Positions 42,661-51,864 of a stretch of DNA of 64,000 nucleotides are shown here, in pieces. How positions within the stretch are numbered: the first letter of the stretch is position 1; each line of letters opens with the position of its first letter. The stretch lies in the NCBI RefSeq assembly GCF_006443685.1, contig NZ_VFYP01000003.1, forward strand, positions 1 through 64,000, given 5' to 3'. A program made the position numbers and the translations under genes. The notes under the pieces were generated by a model. The model did no database searches. It saw nothing but the letters and a program-made list of their open reading frames with translations, and was not told where the DNA came from. The DNA comes from Rhizobium glycinendophyticum. GTDB lineage: Bacteria > Pseudomonadota > Alphaproteobacteria > Rhizobiales > Rhizobiaceae.

Positions 42661-43363
42661 CTTGAATGTAGACCTGCCCGCCGCCGATCTCGATCACCTG
42701 CGTTTGCCGGACCTGGAGGCGCTGCGCCGCCCCTTCTCAAGCCACAAGCCGCGCATCCTGATCCTCTATGGTTCGCTGCGGCAGGTGTCCTTCAGTCGGC
42801 TGCTGGCGATGGAAGCCAAGCGCCTGCTCGAACATTTCGGCGCCGAGGTAAAGGTATTCGACCCCTCGGGCCTGCCCCTGCCCGACGATGCGCCTGTCGG
42901 CCATCCGAAGGTCCAGGAATTGCGTGAGCTCTCTCAGTGGTCCGAAGGTCAGGTCTGGGTCAGCCCCGAGCGCCACGGCACGCTGACCGGCATTATGAAA
43001 GCGCAGATCGACTGGATTCCCCTGTCCGTCGGCGCGATCCGCCCGACCCAGGGCAAGACGCTCGCCGTCATGCAGGTCTCCGGCGGTTCGCAGTCGTTCA
43101 ACGCCGTCAATGCCATGCGCCTGCTCGGACGCTGGATGCGGATGATCACCATCCCGAACCAGTCATCAGTCGCCAAGGCATACCAGGAATTCGACGGTAA
43201 CGGCCGCATGAAGCCCTCGTCCTATTACGAGCGCGTCGTCGATGTCTGCGAGGAATTAGTGAAGTTCACCCTGCTGACGCGCGACATCTCCGGCTACCTC
43301 ACCTATCGCTACAGCGAGCGCAAGGAAGCGGCGTTAAAGGGTGTGAACCTCAAGGCCGTGTGA
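42653..43363 (+). CDS. arsH: ArsH NADPH-dependent FMN reductase / organoarsenical oxidase
   Basis: A flavodoxin-like flavoprotein; ArsH enzymes oxidise trivalent methyl or aromatic arsenicals and reduce O2 or quinones using NADPH and FMN. It shows [13 protein letters not shown] (FMN phosphate loop), [22 protein letters not shown] and [12 protein letters not shown] prefer the TTG start at 42653 (236 residues): GGAGGG at 42638-42643 is 9 nt upstream. An ATG at 42635 in frame has no ribosome site and would make that GGAGGG coding. Last gene of the ars operon. Confidence 0.9.
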   Translation: MSDLNVDLPAADLDHLRLPDLEALRRPFSSHKPRILILYGSLRQVSFSRLLAMEAKRLLEHFGAEVKVFDPSGLPLPDDAPVGHPKVQELRELSQWSEGQVWVSPERHGTLTGIMKAQIDWIPLSVGAIRPTQGKTLAVMQVSGGSQSFNAVNAMRLLGRWMRMITIPNQSSVAKAYQEFDGNGRMKPSSYYERVVDVCEELVKFTLLTRDISGYLTYRYSERKEAALKGVNLKAV

Positions 43364-43445
43364 GCGCAACCACACTGGTCGGCAGTCGCCCGCCTGCTAT
43401 TGTTCCCATTGAGGCGAGCGAATCAACCAGACCGCGAGGCGACCC

Positions 43446-45404
43446 ATGACCATGCCAATGCTCGGAGCCACCCTTGGCAAGACGGGTGCCGATTTCCGCC
43501 TCTGGTCGCATCATGCGGATCGCGTCGAACTATGCCTCTTCGATGGGCGGGGCGAGACAGAATTTGACCGTCTATCGATGACGCGTGGCGAAGGTGATGT
43601 GCACCACGTTTTCGTTCAGGGGATGAAGGAAGGCGCCCGCTACGGCTTCCGCATCCACGGCCCCTATGATCCGGCGCAGGGGCACTGGTACGATCCGTCC
43701 AAACTGCTGGTCGACCCCTATGCGACTGAACTAGACCGCCCCTTCATCTATGATGTCAGGCTCGGTCAGTTCGGCATCGATACCGCGGCCCTGATGCCGA
43801 AGGCGATCCTGAAGGCCCACAAGCCGGTGAGACCCATGATGCCGCTCGGCGAGCGCTGCGGCTTCATCTACGAGGTCAACGTCAAGGCCTTCACCATGCT
43901 GCATCCGGATGTGCCGGAGGCCGAGCGCGGCACGCTGAAGGCGCTTGCCAATCCCTCGGTCCTCGCGCATTTGCGCCGCATCGGCGTCGACATGGTCGAA
44001 CTCATGCCGATCACCGCCTGGATCGACGAACGGCACCTGCCCCCCCTAGGCCTCACCAACAGCTGGGGTTACAATCCCGTCGCCATGATGGCGCTCGACC
44101 CGCGCATCGTGCCCGGCGGTGTCGGGGAACTGCGCGAGACGGTCGCCGCCCTCCATGCCGAGGGCATCGACGTCATCCTCGACCTCGTCTTCAACCATAC
44201 GGGCGAAAGCGATGTCTTGGGCACGACGCTGTCGCTGCGCGGCATCGACAACCGCTCGCTCTTCCGCCACGTGGCTGATGACCCCGGCACGCTGGTCAAC
44301 GACACCGGCTGCGGCAACACGCTCGCCTGCGACCATCCCTTTATCCGCCGGCTGATCGTCGATACGCTGCGCCACTTCGTGCTTTCGGCCGGCGTGGATG
44401 GTTTCCGCTTCGACCTCGCGCCGATCATGGGGCGCCACTGGGACGGCTTCCATCAGGATGCCCCCACGCTTCGCGCCATCCTTGAGGACGAGGTGCTTGA
44501 GGATCGCGTCTTGATTGCCGAGCCCTGGGACATCGGGCTCGGCGGCTACCAGCTCGGCCGCTTCCCGCCCGCCTTCCTTGAATGGAACGACCGCGCCCGC
44601 GACACCTTCCGCCGCCACTGGCGGGGCGACGCCTGGACAACGGGCGATCTTGCAACGGCACTTGCCGGCTCCGCCGATCTCTTCGCCCATGACGGCCACG
44701 GCCAGACCCGCAGCGTCAACTTCATCGCCGCCCATGACGGCTTTTCCCTCTACGATCTCGTTTCCTATGAGCACAAACACAACGAGGCAAATGGCGAGGA
44801 AAACAGGGACGGCCACAACGAGAACCATTCCTGGAACAATGGCGTCGAGGGTGAAACGTCAGACAAGGCGATCCTGAAGAAGCGCCGGGAGGATGTCGAA
44901 GCCCTGCTCTCGACGCTGTTTGCCAGCCGCGGCGCGGTGATGCTGACGGCGGGCGACGAGTTCGGCCGCACCCAACGCGGCAACAACAATGCCTATTGCC
45001 AGGACAATGCGCTGACCTGGCTTGACTGGTCGAAGGCCGATGCGCAACTGATCGAAACCACCGCCCGGCTTGCCGCCATGCGCCAGCGTTTCTCCTGTTT
45101 CATGGACGCAAGTGTGCTAACCGGAGAGGGCGACGTGACATGGCTGAATACCGACGGCCAGCCGATGGCGGTGGGCGACTGGGAAAAGCCCGATCTCGGC
45201 GCTTTCACCATGATGCTCGCCAGCATTGATCGTGAGACGGGCACTGAGTGTCGGGTCGCCGTCCTGTTCAACAGATCTTCAGAGCCACGAGACTTCGTCC
45301 TTCCGACGCAAGACAAGCGCAAATGGCGCCGGCTGGAGACTGGCCGCAACGCTGCCAAGATCGTGGTAAAATCCCGTAGCGTGGATTTCTGGACCCAAAG
45401 CTGA
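43446..45404 (+). CDS. glgX: Glycogen debranching enzyme
   Basis: A GH13 isoamylase-type enzyme that hydrolyses alpha-1,6 branches left by GlgP. The 652 residues comprise an N-terminal CBM48 (~5-95), then the barrel with nucleophile Asp323 (GFRFDLAP), acid Glu359 (LIAEPWD) and AAHDGFSLYDLVSYEHKHNEANGE, which is diagnostic of GlgX. GAGGCGA lies just before the ATG. It completes the glycogen set but is separated from pgm by the tetR/dinB and ars genes. Transcription probably starts in the 82 nt before it or reads in from ars. Confidence 0.96.
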   Translation: MTMPMLGATLGKTGADFRLWSHHADRVELCLFDGRGETEFDRLSMTRGEGDVHHVFVQGMKEGARYGFRIHGPYDPAQGHWYDPSKLLVDPYATELDRPFIYDVRLGQFGIDTAALMPKAILKAHKPVRPMMPLGERCGFIYEVNVKAFTMLHPDVPEAERGTLKALANPSVLAHLRRIGVDMVELMPITAWIDERHLPPLGLTNSWGYNPVAMMALDPRIVPGGVGELRETVAALHAEGIDVILDLVFNHTGESDVLGTTLSLRGIDNRSLFRHVADDPGTLVNDTGCGNTLACDHPFIRRLIVDTLRHFVLSAGVDGFRFDLAPIMGRHWDGFHQDAPTLRAILEDEVLEDRVLIAEPWDIGLGGYQLGRFPPAFLEWNDRARDTFRRHWRGDAWTTGDLATALAGSADLFAHDGHGQTRSVNFIAAHDGFSLYDLVSYEHKHNEANGEENRDGHNENHSWNNGVEGETSDKAILKKRREDVEALLSTLFASRGAVMLTAGDEFGRTQRGNNNAYCQDNALTWLDWSKADAQLIETTARLAAMRQRFSCFMDASVLTGEGDVTWLNTDGQPMAVGDWEKPDLGAFTMMLASIDRETGTECRVAVLFNRSSEPRDFVLPTQDKRKWRRLETGRNAAKIVVKSRSVDFWTQS

Positions 45405-45492
45405 GTTTTTGCACCGCAGTGATGTTAGCCTCTTTCGCCTGACATCAAGCGGCTGTAGCTTGCGGGAATTATTGAAGGATCGGGTTCTTTTG

Positions 45493-45981
45493 ATGCCGCA
45501 AGAGATTTCACTGAGAGACGTTCCCGGCCTCGTGGGCGCCGTGGTCGGGGTTTCCGACTGGATCACCGTCGACCAGCCAATGATCGACGCCTTCGCCGGC
45601 GCCACCATGGACCACCAGTTCATCCACACCGACCCCGTGCGCGCGGCGGCAGAAACGCCTTTTGGCGGCACGATCGCTCACGGCTTTCTCACCGTGTCGC
45701 TGCTCTCGGCGATGAACTACAATTGCCTGCCAAAGATCCGCGAACAGACGCTGGGCATCAATTACGGCTTCGACAAGCTACGCTTCATGTCGCCGGTAAA
45801 AACCGGCAAGCGCATCCGGGGAAGTTTCAAGCTCGCGGGCGCGCGTTTCCGTGGCGCCGGCATGCTGATGCTGACCTATGAGGTCACCGTCGAGATCGAG
45901 GACGAGCGCAAGCCCGCGCTCACCGCCGACTGGATCACCATCTCCCAGTTCGACCCGAAAGATCGTCCCGAAGGGGTCTGA
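45493..45981 (+). CDS. MaoC-family (R)-specific enoyl-CoA hydratase-like protein
   Basis: 162 residues with a single hot-dog fold. The hydratase 2 motif is clear: MDHQFIHTDPVRA and FGGTIAHGFLTVS. Enzymes of this type hydrate enoyl-CoA, for instance to feed polyhydroxybutyrate, or act like nodulation protein NodN, which it also resembles. The ATG at 45493 is chosen because the fold begins soon after; the ribosome site (GAAGGAT) is 14 nt upstream, which is long. It precedes the DUF2332 gene by 20 nt. Confidence 0.88.
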   Translation: MPQEISLRDVPGLVGAVVGVSDWITVDQPMIDAFAGATMDHQFIHTDPVRAAAETPFGGTIAHGFLTVSLLSAMNYNCLPKIREQTLGINYGFDKLRFMSPVKTGKRIRGSFKLAGARFRGAGMLMLTYEVTVEIEDERKPALTADWITISQFDPKDRPEGV

Positions 45982-46001
45982 CACGAAAGGCGCCCGCGAC
46001 G

Positions 46002-47069
46002 ATGAGCGAGGACCGCGCAGACCTGATCCGCCAGAGTTTCCTTCGCCAGGCCAAGGCCTGCGCCGATCTCGGCTCTCCCTTCACCGCCCGCCTCTGCGCG
46101 CTGGCGGCAGAGCGGTTGACGGAAGAAACCCGTGTTGGCGCAACGGTCCTCGGTTGGTCGGGCAACCCCGACGGTACCGGCGATGCACTCGCGCTGCGGC
46201 TCGCCGGCACGCTGCACGCCCTTGTTCGCTCCGGCCAGGACCCAGCACTTGCAGCCGTCTACCCGCCCCATGCCGTCGACGACGACACGCTCTGGGCCGC
46301 GATCGAGGCCGCGATGCGCCGGGACGAAGCCTTCATGCTGGAGCGCCTGAAATCCGCCCCGCAGACCAACGAGGTGCGCCGCTCCTCCGCCCTGCTCCCC
46401 GGTTTCCTGACCATTGCGGCGCAGACCGGCAAGCCGCTGATCCTCTCGGAAGTCGGCGCCAGCGCCGGGTTGAACCTTCAATGGGATCGCTACAGCTACC
46501 GCCTCGGGGATTTCAGCTGGGGCAAGGTCTCGGCCGTCGGACTCGCCCCGCGCTGGGAGGGTCCGCCGCCACCGCAAGCCCCAATCGAGATCACCGAACG
46601 GGCCAGCTGTGATCTGAACCCGCTCGACCCCGCCTCGGAAGACGATCGCCTGCGGCTCTTCTCCTACATCTGGGCCGACCAGCAGGACCGCCTCGATCGC
46701 ACGGCAGCAGCGCTTGAAATGGCAACCGAAAGCGGCCTGAAGGTGGAAAAGGCCGATGCCATCGACTGGCTGCGCAAGCGCTTGACAACGCCGCGTCCGG
46801 GAATGGCCCACGTGATCTACCACACCATCGCCTGGCAATATCTGCCACCGGCGCTGAAGGCCAAGGGTGAAGCCCTGATCGCCGAAGTGGGCGCCCGCGC
46901 GACAGAGGCCGCCCCGCTGGCGCGCCTGCAGCTGGAAGCCGACGGCAAGCCGGAAGGGGCAGCCATCCTGCTCACGTTCTGGCCGCCGGGGGAGACCCGC
47001 GAGATTGGCCGGGCGGATTTTCACGGGCGCTGGGTGAAATGGGTTGGGTGGGGAGGTTCAGCCGTCTGA
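46002..47069 (+). CDS. DUF2332 family protein
   Basis: 355 residues, soluble. DUF2332 features: RQAKACADLGSPFTARLCALAAERL at the N-terminus, TNEVRRSSALLPGFL and LSEVGASAGLNLQWDRY mid-protein, a C-terminal IYHTIAWQYLPP block and TFWPPGE. The EVGASAGLNL block looks like the glycine-rich loop of an S-adenosylmethionine-binding fold, but no function is established. It probably forms an operon with the MaoC gene 20 nt upstream. Confidence 0.8.
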   Translation: MSEDRADLIRQSFLRQAKACADLGSPFTARLCALAAERLTEETRVGATVLGWSGNPDGTGDALALRLAGTLHALVRSGQDPALAAVYPPHAVDDDTLWAAIEAAMRRDEAFMLERLKSAPQTNEVRRSSALLPGFLTIAAQTGKPLILSEVGASAGLNLQWDRYSYRLGDFSWGKVSAVGLAPRWEGPPPPQAPIEITERASCDLNPLDPASEDDRLRLFSYIWADQQDRLDRTAAALEMATESGLKVEKADAIDWLRKRLTTPRPGMAHVIYHTIAWQYLPPALKAKGEALIAEVGARATEAAPLARLQLEADGKPEGAAILLTFWPPGETREIGRADFHGRWVKWVGWGGSAV

Positions 47070-47158
47070 GTTGAAGCACCCAGTGGAGTTGGGCCGCACA
47101 TGGATGATGATCATGGGCAATCAGCAGTTCTCATCAGGGATATGGAACTCTTCAGCGG

Positions 47159-47506
47159 TTACGCGCTCACCCGTGGTGAACCTGCCAGACCGAGAAAGAC
47201 AAGCACAGCCTGATTGAGCCGTAGGATATCGGCGTCATCCAGCCGTCCCACCCTTGTACCGACCTTGGACTTCGGGACTGTCGTAATCTTGTCCACCATG
47301 AGGCGGCAAGGCGAATGCAGCCCATTCCGTTCATTTGGCGCCACAGGCAGGCGAAAGAGCGGCGCTTCGGTCTCGTCTGTGGTGAATGCGCAGATCGTGA
47401 TCGAATCCGTCGCGTCAAACGCCTCATCCTGGACCACGACAACGGGGCGAGGCTTTCCCGCATAGTCTTTACCACCGGAAACTGTCCAAATGTCGCCGCG
47501 TCTCAC
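47159..47506 (-). CDS. mazF: MazF/PemK-type endoribonuclease toxin
   Basis: 115 residues with the CcdB/PemK barrel: MRRGDIWTVSGGKDYAGKPRPVVVVQ and the catalytic-region FRLPVAPNERNGL, with KITTVPKSK. Cleaves mRNA at short specific sequences when free of antitoxin. Starts with GTG, overlapping the antitoxin stop as GTGA (47503-47506), the usual coupling that keeps antitoxin in excess. Confidence 0.92.
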   Translation of the reverse strand: MRRGDIWTVSGGKDYAGKPRPVVVVQDEAFDATDSITICAFTTDETEAPLFRLPVAPNERNGLHSPCRLMVDKITTVPKSKVGTRVGRLDDADILRLNQAVLVFLGLAGSPRVSA

Positions 47507-47742
47507 GCGTCTTCACCATCTTCGAAGTCGATGTCGGACGCCGCATCGATGAATGCCTGATCGTTCAGTGCTTCAGCGCTCATTGCAACGGCTAGTGACT
47601 GCCGATGCGCTTCCGCCTTAAATGACGGAGCACGAACATCCGGCACCCAGATCTGAATCGGCCGCAAGCCTTGCGCCCGTAGGCGTGCGCGATGTTCGCT
47701 CACCTTCACGCGGGAGGGCTTTGGTTTGGCGGTGGAGGACAT
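47503..47742 (-). CDS. mazE: MazE-type antitoxin (DUF3018-like)
   Basis: 79 residues. The N-terminal basic half (KVSEHRARLRAQGLRPIQIWVPD) resembles the DUF3018/MazE antitoxin group that binds DNA as a ribbon-helix-helix-like dimer. The acidic C-terminus (FIDAASDIDFEDGEDA) should neutralise MazF. First gene of the pair. A perfect 12-bp palindrome 80 nt upstream is a possible operator. Confidence 0.88.
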   Translation of the reverse strand: MSSTAKPKPSRVKVSEHRARLRAQGLRPIQIWVPDVRAPSFKAEAHRQSLAVAMSAEALNDQAFIDAASDIDFEDGEDA

Positions 47743-47821
47743 GGAGGCTCCATCTGCTTCGCATCTTTGTTTTCAAGAGTTGTGACCGGAGAAACGGAAA
47801 CGGTGTTCCGACAACAGCTCA

Positions 47822-47833
47822 GTTACATGTAAC
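47822..47833. promoter_or_regulatory. Perfect palindrome upstream of mazEF
   Basis: GTTACATGTAAC is a perfect 12-bp palindrome 80-91 nt upstream of mazE in an otherwise unstructured gap. It could be an antitoxin operator, but the distance is long and no second copy is near. Confidence 0.35.
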
Positions 47834-47936
47834 CTATCATGGCCTCACGCAGATTGCGAGCCTTGTGATGCAGAGTGCGCAGGATAGAGGAAGCGGTAGA
47901 AAATCGGACCAGGCTGGCATCTCACAACCCAAAACA

Positions 47937-47961
47937 GAAAAAGGCCGGGTCACCCCGGCCT
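47937..47961 (-). terminator. Rho-independent terminator of soxBDAG
   Basis: On the minus strand AGGCCGGG / CCCGGCCT form an 8-bp stem with a 4-nt loop followed by TTTTT, 27 nt after the soxG stop. Confidence 0.8.
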
Positions 47962-47988
47962 CCTCAAATCCCGTCGAACACTCGCCCC

Positions 47989-48543
47989 TCAGAGCGAGGC
48001 ATCCTCCGCACCTTCGGCGAGCATGCCGAAGGCATATTCCGCAAAGGACCGCCAGCATTCCACCCGGAACGTATCTTCCTCGACGCGGTGGAGGATGATC
48101 TCGATCTTGCCGAACACCGTGCGCGTCACGGCGCCCACCGGGAAGGCGGCGAGAGAGAGGTCGAGCGGGCAGGCAGCGTTGAGCGTGTCGGCAGCGGCAG
48201 GTCCCGAGACGATGATCGCGGTGTTGCGGTGGGAGATGTCGGTCGCCGAATGCACCACGCCGGAGGCGGCGCAATCGGCCATCAACGCGTCACCCTTCTC
48301 ATCGATCAGGAACCATTCGTCCGGACCGATCCAGAAAGCCGTGCGGCCCTTGGCCGAGACGGACGTCTTGGGCTTTGTCGGAAGCGTGAGGCCAAGCGAC
48401 TTCGAAAGACCGGCAACGCCATCTTCACCGGCGCGCAGCGAAACGCGGGTGGCGGGAAGCGCCGGGGTGAGGCGCACCTTGGCGCTGCCGCCCTGGAAGC
48501 CGGCAAGAACGGTCTTGCGTTCTGCAACAGACATATCAGCCAT
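47989..48543 (-). CDS. soxG: Sarcosine oxidase gamma subunit
   Basis: 184 residues. The gamma subunit of heterotetrameric sarcosine oxidase; it has a GcvT-like fold and helps form the tetrahydrofolate-linked complex with alpha, beta and delta. Visible blocks: LRAGEDGVAGLSKSLGLTLP, WIGPDEWFLID, ATDISHRNTAIIVSGPAAADTLNAACPLDL and the C-terminal VECWRSFAEYAFGMLAEG. The start at 48543 (ATG with AAGGAGG upstream) overlaps soxA by 8 nt. A longer start at 48591 would sit well inside soxA. Last gene of the operon. Confidence 0.93.
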   Translation of the reverse strand: MADMSVAERKTVLAGFQGGSAKVRLTPALPATRVSLRAGEDGVAGLSKSLGLTLPTKPKTSVSAKGRTAFWIGPDEWFLIDEKGDALMADCAASGVVHSATDISHRNTAIIVSGPAAADTLNAACPLDLSLAAFPVGAVTRTVFGKIEIILHRVEEDTFRVECWRSFAEYAFGMLAEGAEDASL

Positions 48544-51529
48544 GGATGCGGCCTCCTTCCTTGTCAAAGAATACCATGTCGGTGACCTCAACCGCGATGG
48601 TCTTGTCCTTCATCGGCACGTAGAGCGTCTCGCCCATGCGGGCGCGGCCACCGGCCACCATGGCAATCGCAATCGAGCGACCGAGGTTTTCCGACCAGTA
48701 GGACGAGGTAACATGTCCGAGCATGGTCATCGGCTTCGGCTGGTTCGGATCGGCAACGATCTGCCCGCCCTCTTCCAGTACCTCGTTCGGGTTCTTCGTC
48801 AGAAGGCCAACAAGCTGCTTGCGGCCTTCCTTGACCAGATCCGGACGCTTCATGCCGCGAATACCGACGAAATCGGTCTTCTTCTTCGACACCGCCCAGG
48901 AGAGGCCCGCATCGTCAGCCGTCAGCGTGCCGTCGGTATCCTGACCGACGATGATATAACCCTTTTCGGCGCGCAGCACGTGCATGGTCTCGGTGCCGTA
49001 GAGGCAGGCGCCGAGCGACTGGGCGCGTTCCCAGATCTGACGGAAGACGTCAGCGCCGAAATCGGCGGGCACGTTGACTTCGAAACCGAGCTCGCCGGTG
49101 AAGGACACGCGGAAGAGACGCGTCGGCACGCCGCAGAACTTGCCTTCGGCCACGCTCATATGCGGGAAGGCCTCGTTCGAGATGTCGATGCCCTCGACGA
49201 ACGGCGCGATGATGTCGCGCGCCTTCGGGCCCTGGACGGCGATGACCGCCCATTGCTCGGTGGTCGATGTGAGCCAGACCTTCAGATGCGGGAATTCCGT
49301 CTGCAGATAGTCTTCCATGTGGTTCATGACGCGCGGCGCACCGCCCGTCGTGGTGGTCACATGGAAGCGATCCTCGGCCAGGCGACCGACGACGCCATCG
49401 TCATAGATGAAGCCGTCTTCGCGCGTCATGATGCCGTAACGCGCCTTGCCGGGCTTCAGCGTGTCCCAGGCATTGGTGTACATCAGGTTCAGGAACTCGG
49501 CCGCATCGGGGCCGACCACCTCGATCTTGCCGAGCGTCGAGGCGTTGAAGACGCCGGCTGCATCGCGCACCGTCTTGCACTCGCGATTGACGGCGGCATG
49601 CATGTCTTCGCCGCCCTTAGGGTAGTACCAGGCGCGCTTCCAGTTGCCGACATCTTCATAGACGGCTCCCTGGGAGACTTCATAGGCATGCATTGGCGTC
49701 TTGCGCACCGGATCAAACAGCGCATCGCGCGAATGGTTGATCAGCGTGCCGAAGGTGACGGGAGTATAGGGAGCGCGGAAGGTGGTGAGACCGACCTGCG
49801 GGATCTCCTTGCCCAGCACTTCCGCCGCGATGGCAAGGCCATGCATGTTGGAAAGCTTGCCCTGGTCGGAGGCCATGCCGTTCGTCGTGAAGCGCTTGAT
49901 ATGCTCGATCGAATGCATACCCTCGCGCACGGCAAGGCGGATGTCCTTGGCGCAGACGTCGTGCTGGAAGTCGACAAAGGCCTTGACGTTGTCTTCGCGC
50001 CCTGCCCCTTCCGCAGCGCCGATCATGCCGCCGGTCCAGGCATGGGCATTCGCACCCGACAGCGAAATGGCTGGCGTCTCGGTCGCACCCGCAGCCTTGG
50101 CGGAGGAGAGACCGGCAGCGGTTGCCTCGTCGAGCAGCACCTGCAGATCGTCGGTGCCGTTGCAGCCGCCGACGCAGATGCAGTCCTGGGCGTAGACGTC
50201 AGGCAGAAAGCGCTGGTTGGCAGCATCGAACTTCAGCTTGCCGCGCGACTGCGAGAACATGTGCACGGACGGCGTCCAGCCGGCGCACATCAGGAGCGCA
50301 TCGACCTCGATCTTGCGGGTGGAGCCGCCGCCATTGCGGCGAACTGTGATCGAGCGGACACGCAGGCGACCAGCGGTATCGACCACGCCGTGACCGGTGA
50401 GCACTTCGATGCCCAGCGCACGCGCCTGGGCCAGAACGCTCTCGCCCGGCTTTTCACGCGCATCGACGATGACGGGCACCGATACGCCCGCCTTCTTCAG
50501 ATCGATCGCCGCTTCATAGGCCGAGTCATGCGCGGTGTAGACACCAACCTTGGCACCGACGGCGACGCCGAAATGGTTGAGATAGGTGCGACCGGCCGAG
50601 GCCAGCATGATGCCCGGACGGTCGTTGTTGGCGAACACCATATGGCGTTCGATTGCGCCGCTAGCGATGATCACGCGCTTGGCACGCACCTGCCACAGCC
50701 GCTCGCGCGGCTGGTTCTTGGCCGGCTTGGCGATGTGGTCGGTGACACGCTCGACCAGCGCCACGTAATTGTGGTTGTGATAGCCGAAGGCCGTCGTGCG
50801 CGAGAGCACGGTGACATTCGACATGCCCTTCAGCTTGGCGACAGTCGCTTGCGCCCAGTCCCAGCCGCTTTGGCCGTCGACCATCGCACCCGTGTCGAAG
50901 TGGAAGGCACCGCCCATTTCCGGCTGTTCGTCGACGATCATGACGCGCACGCCCGTCTGGGCGGCAGCCAGTGCCGAAGCGAGACCGGCGGCACCACCAC
51001 CGATCACCAGCACGTCGCAATGGGCGTAACGGTTGGCGTAATGATCCGGATCCGCTTCCTTCGGTGCATGGCCCAGACCGGCGGCGCGACGAATGAAGGG
51101 CTCATAGATGTGGTGCCAGGCGGCCTTCGGCCACATGAAGGTCTTGTAGTAGAAGCCGGCGGCAAAGAAGGGCGACAACAGATTGTTGACCTCGCCGATG
51201 TCGAGCGACAGCGACGGCCAGCGGTTCTGCGTCTCGATCTTCATCCCGTCGAAGACTTCCTGCACGGTCGCCCGCACATTCGGCTGGCGGCGGGCTGCGT
51301 CACGCGAGACGTCGAGCAGTGCATTTGGCTCTTCCGGACCTGCGGTCAGGATGCCGCGCGGACGGTGATACTTGAACGAGCGACCGGCGAGATGCATGCC
51401 GTTGGCGATCATGGCGGAAGCCACGGTATCGCCTTCGTAAGCGGTCAGCGTGCGTCCATCGATGGTGAAGCGGGCGGTCAGCGCCGGCGTCAGGCGGCCT
51501 TTGCCGGGAATACGGTTGGCAGCACTCAT
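48536..51529 (-). CDS. soxA: Sarcosine oxidase alpha subunit
   Basis: 997 residues. Oxidises sarcosine, together with SoxB, to glycine, formaldehyde equivalents (captured as methylene-tetrahydrofolate) and H2O2. Domains: a 2Fe-2S-ferredoxin-like N-terminus (~15-100, FTIDGRTLTAYEGDTVASAM), an NAD-binding disulfide-reductase-like fold at ~170 (DVLVIGGGAAGLASALAAAQTG), and a C-terminal GcvT/folate-binding half (~600-990). It overlaps soxD by 4 nt and soxG by 8 nt. Confidence 0.97.
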   Translation of the reverse strand: MSAANRIPGKGRLTPALTARFTIDGRTLTAYEGDTVASAMIANGMHLAGRSFKYHRPRGILTAGPEEPNALLDVSRDAARRQPNVRATVQEVFDGMKIETQNRWPSLSLDIGEVNNLLSPFFAAGFYYKTFMWPKAAWHHIYEPFIRRAAGLGHAPKEADPDHYANRYAHCDVLVIGGGAAGLASALAAAQTGVRVMIVDEQPEMGGAFHFDTGAMVDGQSGWDWAQATVAKLKGMSNVTVLSRTTAFGYHNHNYVALVERVTDHIAKPAKNQPRERLWQVRAKRVIIASGAIERHMVFANNDRPGIMLASAGRTYLNHFGVAVGAKVGVYTAHDSAYEAAIDLKKAGVSVPVIVDAREKPGESVLAQARALGIEVLTGHGVVDTAGRLRVRSITVRRNGGGSTRKIEVDALLMCAGWTPSVHMFSQSRGKLKFDAANQRFLPDVYAQDCICVGGCNGTDDLQVLLDEATAAGLSSAKAAGATETPAISLSGANAHAWTGGMIGAAEGAGREDNVKAFVDFQHDVCAKDIRLAVREGMHSIEHIKRFTTNGMASDQGKLSNMHGLAIAAEVLGKEIPQVGLTTFRAPYTPVTFGTLINHSRDALFDPVRKTPMHAYEVSQGAVYEDVGNWKRAWYYPKGGEDMHAAVNRECKTVRDAAGVFNASTLGKIEVVGPDAAEFLNLMYTNAWDTLKPGKARYGIMTREDGFIYDDGVVGRLAEDRFHVTTTTGGAPRVMNHMEDYLQTEFPHLKVWLTSTTEQWAVIAVQGPKARDIIAPFVEGIDISNEAFPHMSVAEGKFCGVPTRLFRVSFTGELGFEVNVPADFGADVFRQIWERAQSLGACLYGTETMHVLRAEKGYIIVGQDTDGTLTADDAGLSWAVSKKKTDFVGIRGMKRPDLVKEGRKQLVGLLTKNPNEVLEEGGQIVADPNQPKPMTMLGHVTSSYWSENLGRSIAIAMVAGGRARMGETLYVPMKDKTIAVEVTDMVFFDKEGGRIHG

Positions 51530-51846
51530 GCCTTCTCTCCCTTGGTGACGGTGGCGGACTGGAGCGTCGCAGGATCGGGCATGGGTTCACCGGCCTTGTA
51601 GGTCAGCAGGATCTTGTCGGAGATGGTGTCGCGGGCGGCATTGAAGAAGCGCCCGCAGCCATGGATGTGGCGCCAGCGTTCGAAGATCAGGCCCTTCGGG
51701 TTATCACGCAGGAAGAAGTAATCCGCGAACTCCTCGTCCGTGATCGAAGCGATGTTTTCCGGGCGCGCGATATGCGCTTCACCGGCGGCGCGAAATTCGA
51801 GCTCGGCACGCTCTTCTTCGCAATAGGGGCATTTGATGACCAGCAT
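51526..51846 (-). CDS. soxD: Sarcosine oxidase delta subunit
   Basis: 106 residues. A small zinc-binding subunit: CPYCEEERAELEF with further ligands in RWRHIHGCGRFFNAARD. It is needed for assembly of the four-subunit enzyme. It starts 18 nt after soxB and overlaps soxA by 4 nt. Confidence 0.95.
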   Translation of the reverse strand: MLVIKCPYCEEERAELEFRAAGEAHIARPENIASITDEEFADYFFLRDNPKGLIFERWRHIHGCGRFFNAARDTISDKILLTYKAGEPMPDPATLQSATVTKGEKA

Positions 51847-51864
51847 GGTGAGTGATCCCTGAAA

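Noticed and set aside
48023..51601. A 1192-codon open frame on the plus strand, antisense to soxG, soxA and soxD
   Set aside because: It mirrors soxA, whose protein matches a known family; the high-G+C codon bias opens the complementary frame. The translation has no recognisable domain and many His/Gly/Arg-rich runs.
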